A program made the position numbers and the translations under genes. Below the pieces are notes generated by a model, which was not told the DNA's origin, made no database searches, and worked only from the letters and a program-made list of their open reading frames with translations. This document shows, piece after piece, positions 18,791 to 27,422 of a DNA stretch of 64,000 nt (positions within the stretch are counted from its first letter, which is position 1; each line of letters begins with the position of its first letter). The stretch lies in NCBI GenBank assembly GCA_942493145.1, contig OW818679.1:1178001-1242000 (forward strand), written 5' to 3'. The stretch is from ENR-C20 sp942493145 (lineage in GTDB: Bacteria > Bacillota > Clostridia > Acetivibrionales > DTU013).

Positions 18791-18823
18791 GATTATCCCG
18801 GACATTGACTGTCCGGGATAATC
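18791..18823. terminator. Perfect 13-bp inverted repeat after the catabolic operon
   Basis: GATTATCCCGGAC, 7-base loop, GTCCGGGATAATC. The stem is strong, but what follows is ATAACAAAATAAC rather than a T-run. It most likely ends or stabilises the operon mRNA; a protein-binding site before the symporter gene is the alternative. Confidence 0.6.
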
Positions 18824-18873
18824 TATAACAAAATAACTATGAATATTTCGATTTAATTAAAGGAGAAAGTGTT

Positions 18874-20280
18874 ATGTCTATACAACTTATTATAATACTT
18901 GCCTATTTTGCACTAACTATAGGCATCGGATTATATGCTCAAAAAAAGTCGAAGACTGCCACATCCTTTCACGGAGCAGGCCTGGGGGTCATCATGTGTG
19001 TGGCGGCCGGAACCGGTGAATGGCTGGGCGGAACTTCAACAACAGGCGTTTCGGAATACGGATATGTTTATGGAATATCCGGTTCATGGTATACACTTGC
19101 AAATGGTGTCGGTATAATCATCCTCGCAATATTTTTTGCAAAGCTTTACAGGAGCCTGGAAACAGTAACAGTACCAGGTATAATTGAGAAATTCATAGGA
19201 GTGGACGCCCGTATAGTATCAAGTGTGCTTCTCACATTTGTAATGATCGCAGTCGGTGTATCGCAGATGATCGCAGCCGGCACACTCGGAGTATCAGTAC
19301 TTGGTCTGAGCTACGACCTATCAGTCGTCATATTCGGTATCGGTTTCATCATTTACACCCTTGCCGGTGGAATGACTGCAGTAGCCTATACAAATGTAAT
19401 GCACCTTATAGCAATGTACGGTGGTATTATCCTCGCAATCGTTCTGGTAACTGGCGATATCGGCGGAGTAGGCTCTGTATTTAACCAATTACCGGATAGC
19501 TATTCAAACTTTTTCAGCATAGGGCCTACGAAGGTATCCTCATGGATAATCGCATCAATTTTGGGTGCATGTACTGCACAAGCTGGAATACAGCCCATAC
19601 TTGCTGCCAAGAATGTAAAAGTTGCAAGAAAGGCAGCATTTATTACAGCAATAGCAGTTGCTCCTTTCGGTTTATTCACAGCATTTCTGGGCATGGCTGC
19701 GAAAATCAAATTTCCTGACCTTGCAAATGCAAAGCTTGCCCTTCCTACACTGATGATGAACCTTCCACCCATTGCTGGCGGTTTAGTCCTTGCTTCAATA
19801 ATGGCGGCTGTGCTTTCAACGGTTTCACCGATAATCCTGGCATCAGGAACGATGATAACAAAGGATATTTATCAAAGGAAGCTGAGACCTAATGCAACTG
19901 ATGCACAGGTTCTTAAGATGTCACGTATAACTACTGCTATAGCCGGTGTCGTTTGTACTGTCCTTGCCCTATTGATGTACGGCAGCACAAGGGTTCTTGA
20001 CATAGTATACTTTGCGTATTCAATAAGAGGTTCACTGTTTGTAGTACTCCTTTTCGGTATCTACTGGAAAAAGACCTCTTCAAAGGGAGCCATATGGGCG
20101 ATGATCTGCACTGCAATTGTCGGCATATTCTGGGTTTCGTTCAATGCAGCAGTCGGACATTTCCCGATAGCATCATGGTTTTCGGAAACCTATGCAGCAG
20201 TGTTGACTGCAGCTATAAGCACAATTGTATTCAGCCTGGTATTCCGTAAAGAACAGGGAGAGATCAAACTACAGTCATAA
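18874..20280 (+). CDS. Sodium:solute symporter (SSS family)
   Basis: The 468-residue protein is strongly hydrophobic with about 13 membrane helices and an SSS-type core (GTGEWLGGTSTTGVSEYG, and IYTLAGGMTAVAYTNVMH). AAAGGAGAAAG precedes the ATG. SSS carriers use sodium to import carboxylates, sugars or amino acids. Lying between the transhydroxylase operon and ptb-buk, it may import an aromatic substrate or exchange an organic acid product. The substrate is not readable from the sequence. A hairpin terminator follows its stop. Confidence 0.85.
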   Translation: MSIQLIIILAYFALTIGIGLYAQKKSKTATSFHGAGLGVIMCVAAGTGEWLGGTSTTGVSEYGYVYGISGSWYTLANGVGIIILAIFFAKLYRSLETVTVPGIIEKFIGVDARIVSSVLLTFVMIAVGVSQMIAAGTLGVSVLGLSYDLSVVIFGIGFIIYTLAGGMTAVAYTNVMHLIAMYGGIILAIVLVTGDIGGVGSVFNQLPDSYSNFFSIGPTKVSSWIIASILGACTAQAGIQPILAAKNVKVARKAAFITAIAVAPFGLFTAFLGMAAKIKFPDLANAKLALPTLMMNLPPIAGGLVLASIMAAVLSTVSPIILASGTMITKDIYQRKLRPNATDAQVLKMSRITTAIAGVVCTVLALLMYGSTRVLDIVYFAYSIRGSLFVVLLFGIYWKKTSSKGAIWAMICTAIVGIFWVSFNAAVGHFPIASWFSETYAAVLTAAISTIVFSLVFRKEQGEIKLQS

Positions 20281-20302
20281 TACACTCTTAATGGACACTT
20301 AA

Positions 20303-20340
20303 GCTCCACCTGAAGCAAACTCAGGTGGAGCGATTTATTA
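20303..20340 (+). terminator. Terminator after the symporter gene
   Basis: GCTCCACCTGA, 7-base loop, TCAGGTGGAGC, then GATTTATTA. The 11-bp perfect stem with an AT-rich tail is a likely terminator that separates the symporter from ptb. Confidence 0.75.
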
Positions 20341-20365
20341 AAATATACTAATGGTGGTGAACTAT

Positions 20366-21271
20366 ATGATTAAAAGCTTCGAAGACCTTATTAATACTGT
20401 AAGGCAGAAAGAACCCCAGACCATTTCGGTAGCCGTTGCCCAGGACAGGGATGTGCTGAGTGCAGTCAACGGCGCTTACAAATATGGCATCATCAAGGCT
20501 ATACTTGTAGGCAACAAGCCAGAAATAGAGGCTATAGCCACAGAAATCGGAATGGACCTCAGGAACTTTGAAATAATCGATATAGCAGACAAGGAACAGG
20601 CATGCCTTAAGGCTGTGGAGCTGGTGAAAATGGGTGCAGCATCTCTGCCTATGAAAGGTTTTGTCGATACCCCGGTTATATTGAAGGCAATCCTGAACAA
20701 GGAAGTAGGACTGAAAACCGGGAGACTTCTTAGTCATGTAGGGGTACTTGGAATAGCCGGTTATGACAGGTTGTTTGTTATCAGCGATTCAGCCATGACA
20801 ATAGCGCCTACGCTATCTGAAAAGGTGGACATCATAAATAATGCTGTTAAAATTGCACACGCTTTGGGTAATGATATGCCAAAGGTAGCTGTTTTGTGTG
20901 CAGTTGAGAAGGTCAATCCCAAAATGCCGTGTACACTGGACGCTGAAGAGCTGACAAAAATGAATGAACGCGGTGAGATAACCGGGTGTATGGTAAAAGG
21001 ACCTCTGGCGCTTGACAACGCTGTGTCTCCTGAGGCTGCTGAACACAAAGGCATCATCCATCCTGTGGCAGGCTATGCCGATGTGCTTATTACACCAGAT
21101 TTGGAAGCGGGCAATATTCTCAACAAATCGATGGAATACTTCGGAAGGGCTGAAAAGGCTGGAATAATAATGGGAGCTAAAGTACCTATAATACTAACTT
21201 CAAGAGCCAGCTCGGATGAATCCAAGCTGAACTCCATAGCACTTGGCGTCCTTGTGACGCAGAAGGGATGA
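20366..21271 (+). CDS. ptb: Phosphate butyryltransferase
   Basis: The 301-residue protein is of the phosphate acetyl/butyryltransferase family (SVAVAQDRDVLSAV, then DVLITPDLEAGNILNKSM and the C-terminal LTSRASS). It converts butyryl-CoA and phosphate to butyryl-phosphate. The ATG at 20366 follows GGTGGTGA by 6 bases; the upstream ATG at 20351 lacks a site. The butyrate kinase gene begins 6 bases after its stop, as in clostridial ptb-buk operons. Here the pair can turn C4-CoA made from the aromatic ring into ATP. Some family members accept other short acyl-CoAs. Confidence 0.94.
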   Translation: MIKSFEDLINTVRQKEPQTISVAVAQDRDVLSAVNGAYKYGIIKAILVGNKPEIEAIATEIGMDLRNFEIIDIADKEQACLKAVELVKMGAASLPMKGFVDTPVILKAILNKEVGLKTGRLLSHVGVLGIAGYDRLFVISDSAMTIAPTLSEKVDIINNAVKIAHALGNDMPKVAVLCAVEKVNPKMPCTLDAEELTKMNERGEITGCMVKGPLALDNAVSPEAAEHKGIIHPVAGYADVLITPDLEAGNILNKSMEYFGRAEKAGIIMGAKVPIILTSRASSDESKLNSIALGVLVTQKG

Positions 21272-21277
21272 ATTTCT

Positions 21278-22354
21278 ATGCACAAAAAATATCGTATTCT
21301 TGCAATAAACCCTGGATCAACATCTACAAAGATATCGGTTTTTGACGACGAAAAGGAATTCTTTACAGAGGTATTGAGACATCCGGCGAATGAGGTTGAA
21401 CAGTTCAAAACGATCTATGACCAGTTTGAATTTCGTAAAAATGTCGTTTTAGATACACTTAAGGAAAAGGGAATAGAATTAAGCAGCCTTGATGCGGTGG
21501 TCGGACGAGGCGGCAACATGAAGCCTGTAGAAGGCGGAACCTATAAAGTCAACGCGCCCATGCTGGAAGACCTGAAGATAGGAGTCATGGGACAGCACGC
21601 GTCCAACCTTGGCGGAATACTTGCTCATGCGATAGCAGAACCACTGGGTCTGTCTTCATATGTAGTTGATCCTGTAGTGGTTGACGAATTTGAAGAATTT
21701 GCAAGGATATCAGGCGTTCCTGAAATCCAGAGAAAATCCAAGGATCATCCGTTGAACCAGAAAGCGACAGCAAGGAAAGCTGCGGCCGAACTGGGCGGAA
21801 AATATGAAAACATGAATTTTCTGGTTGCTCATATGGGGGGAGGCATTTCTATCGGCGTCCATAAAAAGGGCAGAATTGTTGATGTAAACAATTGCCTTGA
21901 CGGTGACGGCCCATTTTCTCCTGAGAGAGCTGGAGGAGTGCCTGTTGGCTCGCTTATAGACTTGTGCTTTTCAGGTAAGTATACAAAAGAAGAGGTCAGA
22001 AAGAAAATAGTCGGCGGCGGCGGACTCGTGGCCTATCTTGGTACAAATGACGGCAGGGAAGTTGTGAAACGGATACATGCAGGAGATGAAAGAGCACGGT
22101 TGATCTTCGAAACAATGGCGTACCAGATTGCAAAGGAAATCGGAGCGGGAGCTACGGTCCTTAAGGGAGATGTAGACGCTATAGTACTTACGGGTGGTCT
22201 TGCTTATGATGAAAATCTGACAGGTTGGATAGAAGACAGGGTTAGCTTCATCACAAGAGTTATGATTTTCCCGGGCGAGGAAGAAATGATTGCATTGGTA
22301 CAGGGTGTCCTGAGGGTATTGAAAGCTCAGGAGACAGCCAAGGAATATAAATAA
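21278..22354 (+). CDS. buk: Butyrate kinase
   Basis: The 358-residue acetate/butyrate kinase family protein opens with the phosphate loop INPGSTSTKISVF and carries HMGGGISIGVH and the late VLTGGLAYDENL motif. It transfers phosphate from butyryl-phosphate to ADP. Length and motifs match butyrate rather than acetate kinase (about 400 residues). Operon position directly after ptb supports the call. Confidence 0.95.
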   Translation: MHKKYRILAINPGSTSTKISVFDDEKEFFTEVLRHPANEVEQFKTIYDQFEFRKNVVLDTLKEKGIELSSLDAVVGRGGNMKPVEGGTYKVNAPMLEDLKIGVMGQHASNLGGILAHAIAEPLGLSSYVVDPVVVDEFEEFARISGVPEIQRKSKDHPLNQKATARKAAAELGGKYENMNFLVAHMGGGISIGVHKKGRIVDVNNCLDGDGPFSPERAGGVPVGSLIDLCFSGKYTKEEVRKKIVGGGGLVAYLGTNDGREVVKRIHAGDERARLIFETMAYQIAKEIGAGATVLKGDVDAIVLTGGLAYDENLTGWIEDRVSFITRVMIFPGEEEMIALVQGVLRVLKAQETAKEYK

Positions 22355-22426
22355 TAGCGATTTTACAATACGGCTCTTATATTGTATGATATGAATAAAT
22401 ATACGCACTAAAAAGGAGGATTCATT

Positions 22427-25123
22427 TTGTCAACAGAGATTAGCAAACATAATGAGGCTCTATATCATACATTTGATGAAGCTGAAGTTCTGAATCAATT
22501 GAAAAGTGATGTTAATGGCCTGTCGGGAAGTGAAGCGGCTGAAAGGCTTGCGCAGTATGGCAGGAATGAACTGGCAGAAGGTAAAAAGACTACTGTATTT
22601 GAAATGTTTCTTAATCAATTCAAGGATGTCATGATCATTGTTTTACTGGTTGCAGCAGTTATATCTGGTCTGACCGGGGAAATTGCAGATACCTTTATCA
22701 TTCTTGCAATAGTAGTGATTAATGCTGTAATGGGCGTTGTACAGGAAAGTAAAGCTGAAAAATCTCTTGAAGCACTTAAAAAAATGTCTTCCACAAATGC
22801 AAAAGTCAAAAGGGATGGGGAGATTGTGCAAATCAAATCGGAAGAGGTAGTGCCCGGCGATATAGTAATGCTGGAGGCAGGAGACTTTGTACCTGCCGAT
22901 ATGAGGCTATTACATGTGGCGAGCCTTCAGATTGAGGAAGCCGCTCTTACCGGGGAATCGGTTCCTGCTGACAAGATGATAGAAAAACTTGATGACCCTG
23001 AAATGGTAATCGGTGACCGTAAAAATATGGCCTATTCAAGCTGTCCGGTAACTTATGGCCGTGGACAGGGCGTTGTCACAGCTACAGGTATGAAGACAGA
23101 GGTGGGTAAGATTGCAACCAACATTTCTGAAGCTGAAACAAGGGCGACACCACTTCAGCAAAAACTGACAGAGATGACCAAATTCCTTACCATCATGATT
23201 CTTATTGTTGCAGTTATTATATTTGTTGTGGGCATATTGGAAAAGAGAGAAGTACTGGAAATGTTCCTTACAGCCATAAGCCTTGCAGTCGCAGCTATAC
23301 CTGAAGGTTTACCGGCAATTATTACAATTGTTCTGGCTATTGGTGTGCAGAAGATGGCAAAGAGGAATGCTATAGTCCGAAAACTGTCTGCGGTTGAGAC
23401 ACTGGGCAGCACCGAAATCATATGTTCGGACAAGACCGGAACCCTTACACAAAACAAGATGACGGTTCTTGAGGTTTACCTGGATGGGACAATAACAAAG
23501 GCTTCAGAACTCGAAATTGAGGAGCATGACAAAACCGGTGCAATCTTTCTGCAGTCGCTCGCTCTTTGCAATGATGTCCAAATATCCGGTGGAGCTGCTG
23601 CAAAATACGAGAATTCTGTTGAGGAACCGGTCAAGCTGATCGGTGATCCAACTGAGACAGCTTTGGTTCTATATTCTCTGATTAAAGGTGTAAACAAGCA
23701 TCAGCTTGAGTTTGACATGCCAAGGAAGAGTGAGCTTCCATTTGATTCAAAACGCAAGCTTATGTCCACAATAAACGAGTCTAAAGGCAAGCTGAGAGTA
23801 TTTACAAAGGGTGCACCTGATGTTTTACTTGACCGATGTTCCCATATTCTGATTAATAATGAAATACTTGAGTTGGACGACAGTTACCGTGATGCAATTA
23901 ACAAGGCCAACGGTGAAATGGCCGGCAAGGCGCTTCGTGTTTTGGGGATGGCATTCAAGGATATTGGAGAGATTCCGGCAAATCTTGTTTCAGATGAAGT
24001 TGAAAATAACCTGGTATTTGTCGGCCTGACAGGAATGATTGACCCACCGCGCCCTGAAGTAAGTGAAGCTGTAAGAAAGTGTGCAGAAGCTGGCATACGT
24101 CCAATAATGATAACTGGAGACCATAGGGATACTGCGGCAGCGATAGCCAGAGAGCTTGGCATAATAAAGGACGACAGTCAGGTAATTACAGGCGCGGAGC
24201 TTTCAAATATTTCAGACTTGGATTTTGAAACCATGGTAACGAATTATTCGGTATATGCAAGAGTTTCACCCGAGCATAAGGTGAGGATCGTAGAGGCGTG
24301 GAAAAAGCAAGGCAAAATAGTTGCAATGACAGGAGACGGTGTAAATGACGCTCCTGCGCTGAAAGCTTCCGATATAGGTATTGGCATGGGAATAACCGGT
24401 ACTGATGTTGCAAAGGGTGTTTCCAACATGGTACTTGCCGACGACAACTTTGCGACTATAGTAGTCGCTGTTGAAGAAGGCAGGAAGATTTACAGCAACA
24501 TAAGAAAAACCATCCAGTTCCTGCTCTCGTCCAACCTTGCTGAAGTGTTGACGTTGTTTATTGGTACAATGCTTAGTTGGATAGTTTTACTGCCCATACA
24601 CATACTGTGGGTCAACCTTGTTACAGACTCCCTGCCTGCACTCGCCGTCAGCATGGAGAAGGCTGAATCTGATGTTATGAAGCAACCGCCCAGGAATTCA
24701 CAGAGCAGCTTTTTCGCGGAAGGTATGGGGATCAGGATCATATATCAGGGAATTTGCATTGGTTTGCTTACGTTGGGTGCATATTTCATAGGACAGCATT
24801 ATTTCAACCATGAAGTTGCCATGACGATGGCATTCTGCACACTTTCCCTGGTTCAGCTGGCCCATTCCCTGAATGTACGTTCACATGACAAGTCCATATT
24901 CACCATAGGTGTTTTCAGCAATTTATACGTTATTGGAGCTATAGTAGCAGCTGGTTTATTACAGGTTGCAGTCATTGCGATACCTGCAATAAACAAGCTG
25001 TTCAAAGTAACACCATTAACCCTTGAACAGTGGGGTATTGTAATTGTCTTATCCCTGTTGATCATACCGATTGTAGAAGTCGTAAAACTTGTGATGCGAA
25101 TAAAGAAGGCAAAAGGAAAGTAA
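22427..25123 (+). CDS. P-type cation ATPase, PacL/PMR1-like (Ca2+ type IIA)
   Basis: The 898-residue P-type ATPase has an N-terminal cation-ATPase domain, the TGES actuator motif, the membrane ion-binding motif PEGLPA, the phosphorylation motif DKTGTLT and the hinge TGDGVNDAPALK. About ten membrane helices are present. The start is a TTG at 22427 with GGAGG 7 bases upstream. Overall pattern and length match bacterial calcium-exporting ATPases; Mn2+ is an alternative. It has no evident link to the aromatic genes around it apart from position. Confidence 0.92.
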   Translation: MSTEISKHNEALYHTFDEAEVLNQLKSDVNGLSGSEAAERLAQYGRNELAEGKKTTVFEMFLNQFKDVMIIVLLVAAVISGLTGEIADTFIILAIVVINAVMGVVQESKAEKSLEALKKMSSTNAKVKRDGEIVQIKSEEVVPGDIVMLEAGDFVPADMRLLHVASLQIEEAALTGESVPADKMIEKLDDPEMVIGDRKNMAYSSCPVTYGRGQGVVTATGMKTEVGKIATNISEAETRATPLQQKLTEMTKFLTIMILIVAVIIFVVGILEKREVLEMFLTAISLAVAAIPEGLPAIITIVLAIGVQKMAKRNAIVRKLSAVETLGSTEIICSDKTGTLTQNKMTVLEVYLDGTITKASELEIEEHDKTGAIFLQSLALCNDVQISGGAAAKYENSVEEPVKLIGDPTETALVLYSLIKGVNKHQLEFDMPRKSELPFDSKRKLMSTINESKGKLRVFTKGAPDVLLDRCSHILINNEILELDDSYRDAINKANGEMAGKALRVLGMAFKDIGEIPANLVSDEVENNLVFVGLTGMIDPPRPEVSEAVRKCAEAGIRPIMITGDHRDTAAAIARELGIIKDDSQVITGAELSNISDLDFETMVTNYSVYARVSPEHKVRIVEAWKKQGKIVAMTGDGVNDAPALKASDIGIGMGITGTDVAKGVSNMVLADDNFATIVVAVEEGRKIYSNIRKTIQFLLSSNLAEVLTLFIGTMLSWIVLLPIHILWVNLVTDSLPALAVSMEKAESDVMKQPPRNSQSSFFAEGMGIRIIYQGICIGLLTLGAYFIGQHYFNHEVAMTMAFCTLSLVQLAHSLNVRSHDKSIFTIGVFSNLYVIGAIVAAGLLQVAVIAIPAINKLFKVTPLTLEQWGIVIVLSLLIIPIVEVVKLVMRIKKAKGK

Positions 25124-25124
25124 T

Positions 25125-25952
25125 ATGGATATAATCACAAAAACAACCTTCAGATTGGCGCTTTGCCAGATGAATGTATTGGATAACAAGGAGATCAACC
25201 TAAAAAGGGCATTTGAGATGCTGGAGAAGGCGGCTGAAGGTAATGCCGATGTCGCCGTTCTTCCAGAAATGTTCAACTGTCCCTATGATAAAAGAAAGTT
25301 CAAGCAGTATTCAGAGACCATACCAGCTGGCCCGACAACTGTTTCACTGTCTGCAAAAGCCAGGGAGCTGGGCATCTATATAATTGGAGGGTCGATACCT
25401 GAAGAGGATAAAGGAAAAGTATATAATACAAGTATCATCTTCGGCAAGGATGGAAACATCATAGGTAAACACAGGAAAGTACACCTTTTTGACATAGATA
25501 TCCCGGGCCGCATCAGGGTGACTGAATCAGAAGTGCTTTCGCCCGGAGATACAACAACTGTTGTAGATATGGGATTCTGCAAGGTCGGAGTCGCAGTCTG
25601 TTATGACATGAGATTCCCTGAGCTCATTCGGAAGATGACTCTGGAAGGAGCGGAACTGATAATCATACCTGGAGCCTTCAATATGGTAACAGGGCCGGCG
25701 CACTGGGAACTGCTCATACGTACACGGGCTATGGATAATCAGGTATATTTTGCAGCTGCATCTCCGGCAAGGGATCCTTCAGCATCCTATGTGGCTTACG
25801 GCAACTCGATGGTTTCTTCTCCGTGGGGTACCATCCTTTGCAGGGCTGGAGAAGGTGAAGAGGTAGTATATGCGGACATAGAACTCCCGGAGGTTGGCAG
25901 GGTACGCAATGAATTGCCGCTCCTGAAACACAGAAGGCCGGAAGTGTACTGA
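25125..25952 (+). CDS. Carbon-nitrogen hydrolase (nitrilase superfamily, omega-amidase-like)
   Basis: The 275-residue protein has the nitrilase-fold triad: E48 (VAVLPEMFNCPYD), K118 (KHRKVHLFD) and C159 (GVAVCYDMRFPEL). Length and sequence resemble Nit2 / omega-amidase and deaminated-glutathione amidase proteins, which hydrolyse alpha-ketoglutaramate or related amides. It starts 1 base after the ATPase stop, and AAAGGAAAG within the end of the ATPase gene serves as ribosome site. Substrate assignment stays open. Confidence 0.88.
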   Translation: MDIITKTTFRLALCQMNVLDNKEINLKRAFEMLEKAAEGNADVAVLPEMFNCPYDKRKFKQYSETIPAGPTTVSLSAKARELGIYIIGGSIPEEDKGKVYNTSIIFGKDGNIIGKHRKVHLFDIDIPGRIRVTESEVLSPGDTTTVVDMGFCKVGVAVCYDMRFPELIRKMTLEGAELIIIPGAFNMVTGPAHWELLIRTRAMDNQVYFAAASPARDPSASYVAYGNSMVSSPWGTILCRAGEGEEVVYADIELPEVGRVRNELPLLKHRRPEVY

Positions 25953-26326
25953 TAACCTGACGGAATTTTATATAATAAAATTCTATTTTTGATCATAATT
26001 TTTTTGCATTAGTGACAAAATTAAGTTAAAATAGTATTAACTCATTTATTTCTACGGACATTGCCGGGCGATTTCAGAGGCGGCAGGAAGTGACCGGTTG
26101 GCAGCGAGACAGGGAATGCCTACCGGGTGACACTCCAACAGCCCCCTGTTTCTCGTACTCTTACCAATGTTACCCCCCTTGTCGATATAAAAAAGACATC
26201 CGCAAACAGATATCACTAAAAATCAAAAAAAGGTATTTATATGCACACATTCGTTTCCATTTCAGTGTACTACACTGGATGCAATATAAATTTATAGCAT
26301 ATTATCAAAAAAAGGAGTTATGATTA
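25953..26326 (+). promoter_or_regulatory. 374-bp leader region with structured RNA candidate and operator-like repeat
   Basis: No gene is supported. The middle (26055-26160) is markedly richer in G and C than its AT-rich flanks and can form an H-type pseudoknot. Helix 1 is ACCGGTTGGCA (26093-26103) with TGCCTACCGGGT (26117-26128). Its loop CGAGACAGGG (26105-26114) can pair with CCCTG and CTCG at 26144-26155. A CAGTGT-ACT-ACACTG inverted repeat follows at 26263-26277. The gene downstream is the dehydrogenase at 26327. I cannot match the fold to a known riboswitch. Confidence 0.45.
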
Positions 26327-27289
26327 ATGAAAACATTTGCAGACATTAAAAAAATAGCGGTCCTTGGTGCCGGAACTATGGGCCCTGGAATCGCCCAGAC
26401 CTTCGCAATGGGTGGTTACGACGTCACTATGTGGACGCGCAGCGAAGATACACGCGACAAAGCACGTGCATCTCTTAAAAAGAGTCTTGAAACCTTTGCC
26501 GAAGAAGGAATGATCCAGACTGAAGACATCGACAAGATGTACAACAAGGTCAAATTCTGTTTAACCGTTCCGGAGGCAGTCGAAGGTGCGGATTTTATCA
26601 TGGAGACCATCGTTGAGAAAGTTGATGCGAAGAAGGAACTCTATGCTGAACTTGATGCCATACTTCCTTACGACACTATAATAGCCTCCAACACTTCAGC
26701 TCTGAATATATTCGAAATCATGCCCGAACGCCGTTTGCCACAGACCATCATTGCCCACTGGTATGCCCCACCACAGCTCATTCCGCTGGTTGAAGTCGTG
26801 AAGAGCGAACAGGCGCCACAGGAATATGCCGACATCGCTGTTGAGATGCTTGAAAAATGCGGTAAAACAGCTGTTCCAATGGCTAAATTTATCCGCGGAT
26901 ACATAGTAAACCGCATTCAGATGTGTCTTAACCAGGAGATATTCTTCCTTTTAGATAACGGCTACTGCACTCCCGAGGATATCGATAAGGCTGTAAAAGC
27001 CAGTTTCATCCCCCGTGCCATGGTTCTCGGCGTTTGCAAGCGTATAGACTTCGGAGGAGTCGATATGACTGCCAACAACTTCAAGAACAGAAGCTATACC
27101 TTCCCGCCAGCAACTGATATGCCCACGACACTTGGAGCACTTATCGAAAAAGGCGAGTTGGGAACCAAAACCGGCAAAGGACTGTTCGATTATACCGGTG
27201 TGGATATGAAGGAACTTATGACCAAGAGGGACAAACAGCTCTTTGAAGTCTTTAGGATTGCCAAGAAATTCAATGACGATCCGGTATAA
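26327..27289 (+). CDS. 3-hydroxyacyl-CoA dehydrogenase-like enzyme, candidate 3-hydroxy-5-oxohexanoate dehydrogenase
   Basis: The 320-residue protein has an N-terminal Rossmann domain with GAGTMGPGIA and a C-terminal 3HCDH domain (FIRGYIVNRIQMCLNQE, ending in TGKGLFDY). The catalytic-type His is in IAHWYAPP, where classic fatty-acid enzymes read HFFNP, so the substrate pocket differs. A hydroxyacyl dehydrogenase-like step is required to oxidise the ring-opening product to 3,5-dioxohexanoate, and this gene is the best candidate in the window. It is transcribed alone, from a leader with unusual structure. A 3-hydroxybutyryl-CoA dehydrogenase role is less likely given the altered motif. Confidence 0.75.
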   Translation: MKTFADIKKIAVLGAGTMGPGIAQTFAMGGYDVTMWTRSEDTRDKARASLKKSLETFAEEGMIQTEDIDKMYNKVKFCLTVPEAVEGADFIMETIVEKVDAKKELYAELDAILPYDTIIASNTSALNIFEIMPERRLPQTIIAHWYAPPQLIPLVEVVKSEQAPQEYADIAVEMLEKCGKTAVPMAKFIRGYIVNRIQMCLNQEIFFLLDNGYCTPEDIDKAVKASFIPRAMVLGVCKRIDFGGVDMTANNFKNRSYTFPPATDMPTTLGALIEKGELGTKTGKGLFDYTGVDMKELMTKRDKQLFEVFRIAKKFNDDPV

Positions 27290-27335
27290 TAGTAGCTTTA
27301 GCAAGATATTGACAAAGTGCTATTACAAGATTTAA

Positions 27336-27369
27336 AAACAGGCAGATAACATTTGTTATCTGCCTGTTT
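27336..27369. terminator. Bidirectional terminator between converging genes
   Basis: AAACAGGCAGATAAC, ATTT loop, GTTATCTGCCTGTTT. The 15-bp perfect stem has A's on one side and T's on the other, so it can end both the dehydrogenase and the PFOR transcripts. Confidence 0.9.
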
Positions 27370-27422
27370 AACTATCAATTCATTTTATGATGTAAGTCCA
27401 TCAGCTTTTTGTCTCAAATCCA

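Noticed and set aside
18791..18823. Insertion-sequence end
   Set aside because: A single hairpin at an operon end, with no transposase, partner end or target duplication.
26098..26120. Sigma-54 promoter TTGGCAG...TGCC before the dehydrogenase gene
   Set aside because: The spacing between GG and GC is not 10 bases, and the sequence lies within the predicted helix.
26060..26160. Cobalamin riboswitch
   Set aside because: Only short stretches resemble its core; the B12 box (GCCACTG) and the upstream conserved stems are missing.
26090..26323. 77-codon open frame in the leader of the dehydrogenase gene
   Set aside because: It crosses the structured GC-rich segment, has unusual composition (Cys/Pro/Tyr rich) and no ribosome site.
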